From: Billgrantia antri
Lineage (GTDB): Bacteria; Pseudomonadota; Gammaproteobacteria; Pseudomonadales; Halomonadaceae
DNA length: 64,000 bases
Direction of reading: 5' to 3'
Assembly (NCBI RefSeq): GCF_019430905.1
Contig: NZ_JAHYCA010000001.1
Location: 543,095 to 607,094, forward strand
Part shown: positions 1-9,967 of the stretch, piece after piece
Numbering within the stretch: position 1 is the first letter of the stretch
How the letters are laid out: each line of letters starts with the position of its first letter
Made by a program: the position numbers and the translations under genes
The notes under the pieces: generated by a model
Databases searched by the model: none
What the model was told of the DNA's origin: nothing
What the model saw: the letters and a program-made list of their open reading frames with translations, nothing else

Positions 1-164
1 GCCGGACGCCGGAAGGCCCTCGCGAGATCCATGAATTCCACCTCGAAGAGGGCGAGTTCGCCGTGGTCCGCCCCAGCCAGGATGCCCCCGGCAACAGCGT
101 GCTGTTATTGCACGTCAGTCAGCTGGAACCGGTGCGGCGGCTGATGGAAGCCTGCCGCGCCTGA
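1..164 (+). CDS. C-terminal fragment of an unidentified protein
   Basis: An open frame enters from the left edge and ends at TGA (162-164), giving about 53 residues rich in Glu and Arg and ending MEACRA. Codon use fits the high-GC neighbours. The start lies outside the window, no motif is recognisable, and no function is proposed. It converges on the AhpD-like gene, with 9 bp between the stop codons. Confidence 0.45.
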   Translation, partial: RTPEGPREIHEFHLEEGEFAVVRPSQDAPGNSVLLLHVSQLEPVRRLMEACRA

Positions 165-173
165 CCTGACGAG

Positions 174-764
174 TTACTTGTTCTCTCGCGGCACCCTACC
201 CATCAGGTAGAACTCCGGATTGGGCGGGGTACCGGTGAGGGTGACCAGGCGGTTGGAGAGGCCGAAGAAGGCGACGATGGCACCGATATCCCAGATGTCG
301 TCGTGGGTAAAGCCAACCTCGGTGAGACGGGCCTGCCATTCGTCGGTGAGCTCGCCCACGTCCAGGCCGCAGTGCAGGGCGAAGTCGAGCATTACCCGGT
401 GGCGCTCACTGATCGGCGCGGTGCGGTGATTGATCGCCACCTGGTCGGCGAGCAGCGGATCCTTGCTGTAGATACGCACCAGCGCGCCATGAGCCACCAC
501 GCAGTAGAGGCAGCGGTTGCGCGCGCTGGTAGCCACCACGATCATCTCCTTCTCCGCCTTGGTGAGCGTGTCGGATTCACGCTCCATCAGCGCATCGTGG
601 TAGGCGAAAAAGGCACGGAACTCGTCCGGGCGATGGGCCAGCATCAGGAACACGTTGGGTACGAAACCGGCCTTCTCCTGCACGGCGAGAATGGCCTCCC
701 GAATATCCTCGGGCAGGTCATTGATCGACTCGGGGACGGGAAAGCGGCTGAGCGGTGCAGTCAT
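174..764 (-). CDS. AhpD/CMD-family peroxidase-related protein
   Basis: A 196-aa protein of the alkylhydroperoxidase AhpD / carboxymuconolactone decarboxylase superfamily, in the group called uncharacterised peroxidase-related enzymes. The signature is the CxxC redox pair in RCLYCVVAHGAL, followed by the usual helical C-terminal half. Such proteins are thought to reduce peroxides with a thiol partner; the substrate here is unknown. I chose the ATG at 762-764 because an AGAGGT ribosome site precedes it on the minus strand. An upstream in-frame ATG at 848 would add 28 residues with no family character. It lies just downstream of the diguanylate cyclase on the same strand and may be co-transcribed. 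Confidence 0.8.
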   Translation of the reverse strand: MTAPLSRFPVPESINDLPEDIREAILAVQEKAGFVPNVFLMLAHRPDEFRAFFAYHDALMERESDTLTKAEKEMIVVATSARNRCLYCVVAHGALVRIYSKDPLLADQVAINHRTAPISERHRVMLDFALHCGLDVGELTDEWQARLTEVGFTHDDIWDIGAIVAFFGLSNRLVTLTGTPPNPEFYLMGRVPRENK

Positions 765-854
765 GGCAAAACCTCTGGCGTCTTTGCGGTAACGACAGTT
801 AACGTCAACGTAAAGATGATGTCCATGCGACATACGCGCATCCCGCAAGCAAAT

Positions 855-2705
855 TCACTCCCAAGCCCCGGCCAGCGACCGGGTCACCACCCGGTTGCGG
901 CTACGCTCCTTGGCTTCGTACATGGCCTGGTCCGCCTGGCGATATAGGGCTATGGCAGAGGGCACCTGTCGGCAGTCGCTGCAGCACACCAGGCCGAAGG
1001 AACCGGTCACCACGCCATGGCGCGACGTTTCGTGGGGAATCCGAAGCTGCTCCAGGGCCTGACGGAAGCGCTCCAGGGCGTGCTGGCCCGCCTCCAGGGA
1101 GTCGGCCTCGAGCAGGATACCGAACTCCTCTCCCCCGAGGCGGAACAACCGGTCGCCGGCGCGCCGGAAGTGATCGAGTAGCAACGTCGCCACCTGCATC
1201 AGCACCTCATCCCCGGCCTGATGGCCATGGGTATCGTTGAACAGCTTGAAGTCGTCGATATCCATCACCGCGAACAGCAGCGGCTGACCGCTGCGTCGAC
1301 GCTCCTGCAGCTTCTCCTCGACCAGCTCATGGAACTGTCGGCGATTCAACAGGCCGGTCAGCGGATCCGTGCGCGCCAGCGCCATGAGCCGCCTGTTGGC
1401 TCTCTCCAGTTCGCGCGTGCGCTGCTCTACCACGACTTCCAGTCGTTCATTGAGGGAGCGCTGCAGCTCGAGCGTGGCACGCTCGGCGGCGAGCTTCTCG
1501 TTCTTGAACTGATTGATCTTCCAGGCCAACCCCAGCGAGAGCAGCAGGAACTCGATACCCGAGCCGACCTGGACGGCGTACTCGGTCACGAGGTTGTACG
1601 GCAGTACGCCCGCGACCCGCAGGAAGTACAGCGCGACGCCAACCAGCAGTACCCCCCACGCCACCAGATAGATCCTGGCCAGGGTGTCGCGCTGCCAGCT
1701 GCGCCAGACCGCCACGCCGAGCAGCAGGCCGGAGAGTACGATGGCGGCAGGAATCATCAGACGAAATACCGGCGCGTAATGGCCGAGCAGCGCAGGCAGC
1801 GAGCTCAACAGGCACAGCCCAGCGACGCCGAAAATCGCGCGAGTCACCCCCGGCGCATGTCGACGCAGATTGAGGAAACTGTTGCTGAAGACGGCGAGCG
1901 TAACGGCGAAGACACCGATGTTGATCGGCACCAACTGGTTGTTGAACTGAGGCAACGCCGGCCACCAGTGCTCGAAGGCAAAGCCACGCGCCGTAAACAT
2001 CAGAACGAAGAACGATCCGAGATAGGTCACGTAGAGCAACAGCGAGCGCTCCCGGGTCGCTACGTAGAGCAGCAGGTTGTAGATCAACAGCGCCAGCAGC
2101 GCACCGAAGTAGAGGCTGAAGGCCATCAGCTCGCGCTGGGACTTGGCCAGGAAACCCGCATCGCTCATAAGCGAGAGGGGTGTGGCATCGTAAAGCCCGT
2201 CATGAGTGTCCAGCCGCAGGAAAATCTCTCGCGACGCACCGGCTGGAACATGGATGGGTAGCACGAAGGTGCGGTGGGCAACCGGGCGAGAATCGAAGCG
2301 GCGTCGGTCTCCGGTCTGCCAGCGGTCGACCGTATCACCCTGCTCGTCTACCACATAGGCATCGAGATAGTCGTGCAGCGGCATGGCCAGCTCCAGCAAG
2401 CGGCGCACTGGGGAACTGGCGTTATTTTCGAAGCGCAGCCGTAGCCACCACGCCGAGTCGGAGAAGCTGAAGTTGAGGGTCTCCTGTCGCGAAGGCTGCC
2501 ACGCCAGGGCGCCCCCCTCGCCCACCAGCTGCTCGATATCGAGCTCTCGCTCGGCATCCTCGAGCAATTGGACATGCGGCCCCAGGTTCAGCTCCCCTGT
2601 CAGGGTGCCGACCTCGATAGCGGCCTGTGCATTGAGCGAGACGAGCCACAACGAGGCCAGCAGCCAGTGGAGCACCCCGACCACTGAGAAAGGAAGGTGA
2701 GGCAT
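855..2705 (-). CDS. 7TM-DISM membrane diguanylate cyclase
   Basis: A 616-aa membrane protein. It has an N-terminal signal or anchor (1-29), an extracytoplasmic 7TMR-DISMED2-like beta domain (about 35-170), a seven-helix 7TM-DISM region (about 190-390), a short coiled coil, and a C-terminal GGDEF domain (about 445-605). The active-site motif is GGEEF (about 524-528). An RxxD inhibitory site (RAGD) lies five residues before it, so the enzyme should make c-di-GMP from two GTP with product inhibition. No EAL or HD-GYP domain is present. The sensory ligand is unknown; DISMED2 domains are thought to bind carbohydrate-like ligands. The start gives a good signal-like N-terminus, but its ribosome site is weak. 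Confidence 0.9.
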   Translation of the reverse strand: MPHLPFSVVGVLHWLLASLWLVSLNAQAAIEVGTLTGELNLGPHVQLLEDAERELDIEQLVGEGGALAWQPSRQETLNFSFSDSAWWLRLRFENNASSPVRRLLELAMPLHDYLDAYVVDEQGDTVDRWQTGDRRRFDSRPVAHRTFVLPIHVPAGASREIFLRLDTHDGLYDATPLSLMSDAGFLAKSQRELMAFSLYFGALLALLIYNLLLYVATRERSLLLYVTYLGSFFVLMFTARGFAFEHWWPALPQFNNQLVPINIGVFAVTLAVFSNSFLNLRRHAPGVTRAIFGVAGLCLLSSLPALLGHYAPVFRLMIPAAIVLSGLLLGVAVWRSWQRDTLARIYLVAWGVLLVGVALYFLRVAGVLPYNLVTEYAVQVGSGIEFLLLSLGLAWKINQFKNEKLAAERATLELQRSLNERLEVVVEQRTRELERANRRLMALARTDPLTGLLNRRQFHELVEEKLQERRRSGQPLLFAVMDIDDFKLFNDTHGHQAGDEVLMQVATLLLDHFRRAGDRLFRLGGEEFGILLEADSLEAGQHALERFRQALEQLRIPHETSRHGVVTGSFGLVCCSDCRQVPSAIALYRQADQAMYEAKERSRNRVVTRSLAGAWE

Positions 2706-2775
2706 GCAGCAGGTTACCCAGTCATGGTGGTGCCAGTGTCTGGTCTAGATACCACGCTTGTTGACGGCTTGCTGC

Positions 2776-2835
2776 AAAAAAAACTTAGCCGCTGTAAACG
2801 CAGGCGCCCTCGCCGAAGAGGGCGAGGGCGCCTGC
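2776..2835 (-). terminator. Intrinsic terminator-like hairpin after mmsA
   Basis: A perfect 15-bp inverted repeat (2800-2814 with 2821-2835, loop GAAGAG) lies 14 bp beyond the mmsA stop. On the minus strand it is followed, after about 16 nt, by a run of eight T (2776-2783). The offset T-run makes termination likely but not certain. Confidence 0.65.
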
Positions 2836-2849
2836 TTACCTGAGCCAGC

Positions 2850-4349
<1,500 letters not shown>

Positions 4350-4401
4350 GGCGATGTGCTCCTCTCTCGTGGTTGTAATCGTTATTCGGATTAGACTTTC
4401 T

Positions 4402-4500
4402 GTGTAGAAATACACGAAGCAAGTTAGCTTCGAGTCTATATATCCGTAAGCAGGCGTGACAACGCGTACTTCTTCACATGATTTGTGCAAGAATGCACAA
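4402..4500. promoter_or_regulatory. mmsA/lysR divergent operator candidates
   Basis: The 187-bp gap between mmsA and the LysR gene holds three short perfect inverted repeats: GTGTA-N4-TACAC (4402-4415), GAAGC-N6-GCTTC (4416-4431) and TTGTGC-N6-GCACAA (4483-4500). The last two have spacings fitting LysR-type (T-N11-A-like) boxes. Their function is inferred from position only. Confidence 0.45.
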
Positions 4501-4536
4501 GCAGATCATTCTCGGCCGCTCACCTGAGACACCCCC

Positions 4537-5481
4537 ATGCTCGACTGGCAGGACATCCAGATCTTTCTCGAGGTCGCCCGCAGCCAGCGGCTGACGGACG
4601 CCGCCCGCCGCCTGGGGCTCGACCACTCCACGCTGTCGCGCCGTACCCGCCGCTTCGAGCAAAAACTCAATACCCAGCTCTTCGAGCGTAGCACCCATGG
4701 CTATCACCTGACCGAAGCCGGCCAGCAGCTGCTGGCTCACGCCGAGGAGATGGCGCGCCACGCCTTCGAAGCCGGCGAGAGTCTGGCCGACAAGAATCGT
4801 CAGCTCAGCGGCCAGATCCGCCTGGGCGTGACCGAGGGCTTCGGTACCTGGGTCATCGCCCCGCTGCTCTCCACCTTCTGCGAACGCCACCCCGGCATTA
4901 CCCTGGACCTGCTTGCCCTACCACGAGTAGTCAACCTGAGCCGCCACGAGGCCGATCTCGCCATCACCGTGGAGCGCCCCGCGAGCCAGGGGCTGGTCAT
5001 CTCGCGGCTGTGCGACTACCGGCTACGGCTATATGGTAGCCAGGGCTACCTCCAGCGCCATGGCCGCCCTGCGCGACTGGCAGAACTGAGCAAGCACCGC
5101 CTGATCGGCTACGTCGACGACCTGATCTTCAGTGAGCAGCTCAGTTACCTCGACCCGCTGCTCGACCCGGCGGTGGTCGGCACGGCGCCACACTTTTCGA
5201 TACGCAGCACCAGCGTGACGACCCAGCACGCCGCCGCGCTGCAGGGCGCCGGGCTCGCCGTGCTGCCCTGCTTCATGGCCGAAACCGGCGACAGGCTTGA
5301 GAGCGTGCTGAATGACGAGGTGGAGATCGTGCGCCAGTTCTGGATCACCGCGCGCCAGGAGCAGCGACGCCTGGCGCGAGTGAGGCTGCTGTGGGACTTC
5401 CTGCGTGCGGCCCTGGAGGTCAACCGGGGCTTGTTGATGGGTGAGGCGGGCGAACTAACGCTCCCCGTCCCTATCGGTTGA
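4537..5481 (+). CDS. LysR-family regulator, probable regulator of mmsA
   Basis: A 314-aa LysR regulator. The N-terminal winged helix-turn-helix (about 5-65) has the typical LDHSTLSRRTRRFEQKL recognition segment, and the periplasmic-binding-like effector domain follows (about 90-295). It is divergent from mmsA, the arrangement usual for a LysR protein controlling its neighbour, so regulation by a valine-, inositol- or beta-alanine-derived metabolite is a reasonable guess. The start sits directly before the HTH. The ribosome site is weak. Its 3' end overlaps the convergent GGDEF gene by 27 bp. Confidence 0.85.
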   Translation: MLDWQDIQIFLEVARSQRLTDAARRLGLDHSTLSRRTRRFEQKLNTQLFERSTHGYHLTEAGQQLLAHAEEMARHAFEAGESLADKNRQLSGQIRLGVTEGFGTWVIAPLLSTFCERHPGITLDLLALPRVVNLSRHEADLAITVERPASQGLVISRLCDYRLRLYGSQGYLQRHGRPARLAELSKHRLIGYVDDLIFSEQLSYLDPLLDPAVVGTAPHFSIRSTSVTTQHAAALQGAGLAVLPCFMAETGDRLESVLNDEVEIVRQFWITARQEQRRLARVRLLWDFLRAALEVNRGLLMGEAGELTLPVPIG

Positions 5482-7539
5482 TCCACCAGGACTATTGCCA
5501 GTCGATGATGATCGTCTGGCGTGAGACGCATCGCTACCGTCTACGACTACCTTGTTGCGTCCTTGCTTCTTGGCGTCGTAACTCGCGGCATCCGCCCGCG
5601 CCAGAATCGAGTCGAGACTCTCATCCCCCTCCCTGAGAGCGGTGAGACCCATACTCGCCGTCACGAAGTATTCCTTGCCTTCATGGCTGACACTAACTTG
5701 GCTAATCGCGACACAAAGTGACTCGGCAATTGTAACGGCTTGGCTGAGCGTGCAACTCGGCAGCAACAGGCCGAATTCATCTCCTCCTTGCCTTGCTATG
5801 TGGTCGCTGCGCCGCACCTCCCATACCAGAACCTGCGCCACGCGGCGCAGCAGCTCATCGCCAAGCGCATGTCCTCCCTCATCGTTCACCGGCTTGAAGT
5901 GATCAAGGTCGAAGAGAATCACTGCCGCAGGCGTACCGAGCTTGGAGAAATCCGCCATGGCATCTTCAAGACGCCGATGAAAGCCACGACGGTTGAGCAG
6001 GCCGGTCAAGGGATCATGTTCGGCTTCCCAGCGTTGCAACGCTTCCTGATGCTGGCGTTCGGTGATGTCCTTGATGGTGCCCACGACCCCCAAGGATCCT
6101 CCGTCGCCCTGCACCCGGCTGGCATGGATTTCGACCCACAGCAGTGTGCCCCTGTCATCTCGCATACGAAGTTGGCGCAGGAATTCCCTTCCCTGATTCA
6201 TGGCATGCAGCCACATATCATGAGCGTCTTTGCGATCATCTACATGAATGCGCTGCCAAAGATCATGCGTCGAGGCATCGGGTAGAAGTCTCAGCATTGC
6301 CGTAAGAGCCGGGTTCAGGTAAATGAGGTCGCCTTTTTGATCGGCAACGAACATACCGACTGGGGTCGAACCGAGTACGGCATCGAGAAAAGCCTCCCGT
6401 TGCTTCGAATGTTGCAAGGCATTCTTGCGCTCCTTTTCCAGACCATTGAAAGCCTCGGAAATTTGCGCCAACTCCCTCAGGCCGGTCGATAGCGCCAACT
6501 GATGACGAGCGCCGGAGCCGATTTCTCCTATTTGTCTTTCGAGCCGATGCAGCGGCTTGAGCTGGTGCCCAACCAACCAGCGAATGACGAACAACAGCAC
6601 CAGAACAACCACCAGCCAGGTCCACCAGAGCCTCTCCAGAAAGCTCTCGAACGGCGCCAACATCGACTCGCGCGGCATTATCATGGCCACCACCCAGTCG
6701 GCTTCCCAGACCTGACGGTAGCCCACCAGCACATCCTCGCCATCCAGCTTATGGGACGTCTCGCCCTGCCACCCGTCGAGAGCCAGCTGAAAAGCCGGAG
6801 GATCGAGGTGCTGCAGCGATCCGACGAGGCGACTTATCGACCCCGGGACGAACAAGGGTTCGCCAGCGGAGGTAAAGATGGCAACGTGGCCACTATGCTC
6901 GAAGGTCAGCGAGGATATGCTGCTGAAAAACTGGCCATGAGCGAAGTTCAGGAGTCCACCGATGACTCCACCGAACTCTCCTTGCGCAGTCAAGCGAGGC
7001 ACCAGCAGCATCACCAAGGGTTGATAGCTGGTCCTACCGAAGAAGGGCCGGCTGACATAAGGCCAGGGGGTACTGCTCACCATGCCAAAGTATTCGGTGT
7101 CGGAGATGTCAAAGCCAACTCGCCCCGGCACTTCGGGCAGATCGGCGATAAGCTCGCCATCGGCATTGCTGATGACGATGCCTTCGAAATAGGCAAGCAG
7201 ACTGGGGTTTTTCTGTAGCAGAAGCGAAACGTCTTCACCCGAGACATTAGTCAGTTGTGAAGACAGCATCTCAAGTGCGGTAAAGCGTAAATTCAAGCGA
7301 TCCCGTAGCTCACGACTCAATATTTCCGCTTGGTACCCCAAATGAGACAAGTTGGCTTCGTGCATGAGTTTCTGCCCGCTTATCCAGGCAACGAACAACA
7401 GAAGCCCGACTATGACAAGCCAGGTCATTACCAACCCACACAGTAAGCGCTTCTGCAGCGTATTTAGGCGGCGCCATAGCGCGCCGAAAATCGAACTTAG
7501 TGGCAAGCCGCTCTCTCTTTCTAACAATGGTGCAGGCAA
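5455..7539 (-). CDS. dCache-PAS-GGDEF diguanylate cyclase
   Basis: A 694-aa inner-membrane sensor. The first membrane helix is near residues 33-52, followed by a double-Cache periplasmic domain (about 60-290) and a second helix (about 305-325). A HAMP-like or coiled segment, a PAS/PAC domain (about 380-500, including FLDAVLGSTPVGMF) and a C-terminal GGDEF domain complete it. The active site GGDEF is intact with an RxxD inhibitory site (RRSD), so it should synthesise c-di-GMP in response to an external small molecule. The first possible start is a TTG (7537-7539). A second TTG at 7506 follows a purine-rich stretch, and there is no ATG before the first membrane helix, so the exact start is uncertain. 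Confidence 0.88.
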   Translation of the reverse strand: MPAPLLERESGLPLSSIFGALWRRLNTLQKRLLCGLVMTWLVIVGLLLFVAWISGQKLMHEANLSHLGYQAEILSRELRDRLNLRFTALEMLSSQLTNVSGEDVSLLLQKNPSLLAYFEGIVISNADGELIADLPEVPGRVGFDISDTEYFGMVSSTPWPYVSRPFFGRTSYQPLVMLLVPRLTAQGEFGGVIGGLLNFAHGQFFSSISSLTFEHSGHVAIFTSAGEPLFVPGSISRLVGSLQHLDPPAFQLALDGWQGETSHKLDGEDVLVGYRQVWEADWVVAMIMPRESMLAPFESFLERLWWTWLVVVLVLLFVIRWLVGHQLKPLHRLERQIGEIGSGARHQLALSTGLRELAQISEAFNGLEKERKNALQHSKQREAFLDAVLGSTPVGMFVADQKGDLIYLNPALTAMLRLLPDASTHDLWQRIHVDDRKDAHDMWLHAMNQGREFLRQLRMRDDRGTLLWVEIHASRVQGDGGSLGVVGTIKDITERQHQEALQRWEAEHDPLTGLLNRRGFHRRLEDAMADFSKLGTPAAVILFDLDHFKPVNDEGGHALGDELLRRVAQVLVWEVRRSDHIARQGGDEFGLLLPSCTLSQAVTIAESLCVAISQVSVSHEGKEYFVTASMGLTALREGDESLDSILARADAASYDAKKQGRNKVVVDGSDASHARRSSSTGNSPGGSTDRDGER

Positions 7540-7709
7540 GACCTGTTTCTCTGTGTAGCGTTAGAGTGGCAGCTTAACCATTTATTAACGTTATCTTTTT
7601 TAATAGGTTAGTAAGGAATTGTTATGCCAACAAGCTCGACTGAGCTCCATGCCCAAGGGCTCAACGCTATCGCACAGTGGCCCCTTTAGCGCTTGAGGCA
7701 GCGATTCCC

Positions 7710-8957
7710 TCACGTCACCGCACCGCGCTGCTGAAAGCGCGGGGCCAGGTACTCGCCTTCGCTCAGCACTTCACGTAGATGCTGCGCCGCCTGCCAGACG
7801 TCCTCATGACTCAGGTAGAGCGGCGCGAAACCGAAGCGCATCAGCCCCGGCTCACGGTAGTCGCCGATCACGCCCCGTGCGATCAGCGCCTGGACGATGG
7901 CGTAGCCGTGCGCTGGCGCCAACAGTCCCACCTGGCTGCCGCGCTGCGCCTCGTCCGGCGTGATGTCGCTGATGCCGCGCTCATCCAGGCAGTCGCTCAG
8001 CGACTCGCGAAACAACTCAATCAATCGTTGGCTCTTGTGGCGCAACGCGGCGAGGTCCACCTCCTGCCACAGGGTCAATGACGCTTCCAGCGCCGCAAAG
8101 GCCAGCGGCGAATGGGTGCCGGTACGAAAGCGCGAGATGCCCGGCGCGGGGGCATAGTCGGTCTCGAAGGCGAACGGCGCCGCGTGCCCCAGCCAGCCCG
8201 AGAGCGGCTGCCAGCCCCGGTCCTGGCAGTCGCGCCGTACGTAGAGAAAGGCCGGCGCGCCGGGGCCGCCGTTGAGATACTTGTAGGTGCAGCCCACCGC
8301 GTAGCGCACCCCGCAGGCGGCGAGGTCCACCGGCAATGCACCGGCCGAGTGGGCGAGGTCCCAGATCACCTCGGCGCCGCTGGCATGAACCTGCCGGGTG
8401 ATAGCCGCCATGTCGCGCAAGTGCCCGGTGCGATAGTGCACGTGGCTAAGCACCACCACAGCCACGCGCTCGTCGAGGTACGCCTCCAGCGCTTCCCCTT
8501 CCGGCACGACCCGGTGCTCGAAGCCACCGAAGCGACAGAAGCCTTGGGCGATATAGCCGTCAGTGGGAAAGTTGCCCCCTTCACTGAGAATCACCAGACG
8601 CGTCCGGCCCTGCCCTTCGGTGATATAGCCCATTAGCTTGAACAGGTTATGAGTGATGGTGTCGGTCACCAGCACTTCGCCCGGCTCGGCCCCGAGCAGC
8701 GGCGCCAGCCGATCGCCGAGCCGCTCCGGCGCATCGAACCAGCCCTGGTTCCAGCCTTGGATCAGCGAGTCGCGCCACTGCACCATCAACCCCTCGACCG
8801 CTTCCACTGCAGCGCTCGGCTGGGCTCCCAGCGAGTTGCCGTCGAGGTAGATCGTGCCCTTCGGCAGGGCGAAGCGGGTCTTGAATGAGGCCAGCGGGTC
8901 CTGGCGGTCCAGCTCGCGGATGTCGTCGAGATCCAGAGGACGCTGGAGCAGGCTCAT
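7710..8957 (-). CDS. kynU: Kynureninase
   Basis: A 415-aa PLP enzyme that hydrolyses kynurenine (or 3-hydroxykynurenine) to anthranilate (or 3-hydroxyanthranilate) and alanine. The family N-terminus with GTIYLDGNSLG, the phrase WDLAHSAGALPVDL and the PLP-lysine region GCTYKYLNGGPGAPAFLYV are clear, and the length matches bacterial KynU. The ATG at 8955-8957 overlaps the kynA stop as ATGA and has a GAGGAGGG site. Translational coupling makes kynA-kynU one operon. A kynurenine formamidase gene (kynB) is not in the window, so formylkynurenine must be hydrolysed by an enzyme encoded elsewhere. Confidence 0.96.
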   Translation of the reverse strand: MSLLQRPLDLDDIRELDRQDPLASFKTRFALPKGTIYLDGNSLGAQPSAAVEAVEGLMVQWRDSLIQGWNQGWFDAPERLGDRLAPLLGAEPGEVLVTDTITHNLFKLMGYITEGQGRTRLVILSEGGNFPTDGYIAQGFCRFGGFEHRVVPEGEALEAYLDERVAVVVLSHVHYRTGHLRDMAAITRQVHASGAEVIWDLAHSAGALPVDLAACGVRYAVGCTYKYLNGGPGAPAFLYVRRDCQDRGWQPLSGWLGHAAPFAFETDYAPAPGISRFRTGTHSPLAFAALEASLTLWQEVDLAALRHKSQRLIELFRESLSDCLDERGISDITPDEAQRGSQVGLLAPAHGYAIVQALIARGVIGDYREPGLMRFGFAPLYLSHEDVWQAAQHLREVLSEGEYLAPRFQQRGAVT

Positions 8958-9826
8958 GAGGCACCCTCCTCGAGGGTGGTACGCACCGACCACAGCTCGG
9001 GAAAGAACTGCAGGTCCAGCGCCTTGGCGAGATACGAGGCCCCGCCGGTGCCACCGGTCCCGGGCTTCTGGCCGATGATGCGCTCCACCGTCTTGAGGTG
9101 GCTGAAGCGCCACTGCTGGAAGTGATACTCGGTATCGACGAGCTTCTCGGCCAGCTCGTAGAGTTCCCAATGACGCCCGATATCGCGATAGATGTCCGCC
9201 CAGGTCTGCTCCACCTCGGTGCTGGGCCGGTAGGGTTCCGACCAGTCGCGTTCGATCACCGACTCGGGAAGATCGAAGCCCCGCCGCGCCAGTAACTGTA
9301 GGGTGATGTCGTAGAGGCTAGGCGCGTGCAGCACTTCGCGGAGCCGCTGATAGTGTGCTGGATGCCGACGATGCACTTCGACCATCGCTGCATTCTTGTT
9401 GCCGAGCAGGAACTCCAGCTCGCGATACTGGAAGGACTGGAAGCCCGAGCTCTGGCCCAGGCTGTCGCGAAAGCGCGCGTAGTCGGCAGGCGTCATGGTC
9501 ACCAGCACCTCCCAGGCGTTGATCATCTGCGCCTGGATCCTCGCCACCCGGGTGAGCATCTTGAACGCCGGGCGCAACCGGTCGGCGGCGATATGGGCGG
9601 CGGCGGCATGGGCCTCGTGCAGGCACTGCTTGAGCCACAGCTCCGAAACCTGGTGAATGACGATAAACAGCATCTCGTCATGTTCTTCGGTGCCCGGCCG
9701 CTGCGCCGACAGCAGCGGCCCCAGTTGCAGGTACTCGCCGTAGCTCATCGGCTGGTCCCAGTGGACGCCCTCCTGCGAGAGATCCAGCGCACCGCTGCGC
9801 GGCGGTGTTTTCTCCTGCCTGTCCAT
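8954..9826 (-). CDS. kynA: Tryptophan 2,3-dioxygenase
   Basis: A 290-aa haem enzyme that opens the indole ring of L-tryptophan with O2 to give N-formylkynurenine. The substrate-pocket motif FIVIHQVSELWLKQ has its distal His near residue 58. The motif SSGFQSFQYRELEFLLGNKN and the C-terminal haem-ligand region FSHLKTVERIIG (His about 243) with GTGGTGGASYL are all intact. It is the first gene of the kynA-kynU operon. Its start at 9826 lies 141 bp from a divergent LysR gene, with an AT-rich palindrome between, suggesting local control. Confidence 0.96.
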   Translation of the reverse strand: MDRQEKTPPRSGALDLSQEGVHWDQPMSYGEYLQLGPLLSAQRPGTEEHDEMLFIVIHQVSELWLKQCLHEAHAAAAHIAADRLRPAFKMLTRVARIQAQMINAWEVLVTMTPADYARFRDSLGQSSGFQSFQYRELEFLLGNKNAAMVEVHRRHPAHYQRLREVLHAPSLYDITLQLLARRGFDLPESVIERDWSEPYRPSTEVEQTWADIYRDIGRHWELYELAEKLVDTEYHFQQWRFSHLKTVERIIGQKPGTGGTGGASYLAKALDLQFFPELWSVRTTLEEGAS

Positions 9827-9923
9827 GGTCGCCTCCGCTTTCTGTCATTTGTTCCAGCGAACCGTCTTGACGAGCTACCCCGACAAGCTGCACTTGCCCC
9901 CAGTTTACGAAGCGTAGCCAGGC

Positions 9924-9942
9924 ATTTAAATTTTATTTAAAT
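9924..9942. promoter_or_regulatory. AT-rich palindrome between kynA and lysR
   Basis: ATTTAAAT-TTT-ATTTAAAT, a perfect 8-3-8 palindrome, stands out in otherwise GC-rich sequence 26 bp before the LysR start. It could be an operator or -10 region for either divergent transcript. This is a positional inference. Confidence 0.45.
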
Positions 9943-9967
9943 ACGCTTACCCATGAAATAAATTAAT

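Noticed and set aside
1221..2261. Long plus-strand frame opposite the first diguanylate cyclase
   Set aside because: A high-GC antisense shadow: Gln/Arg-rich with no motif, entirely inside a convincing GGDEF gene on the other strand.
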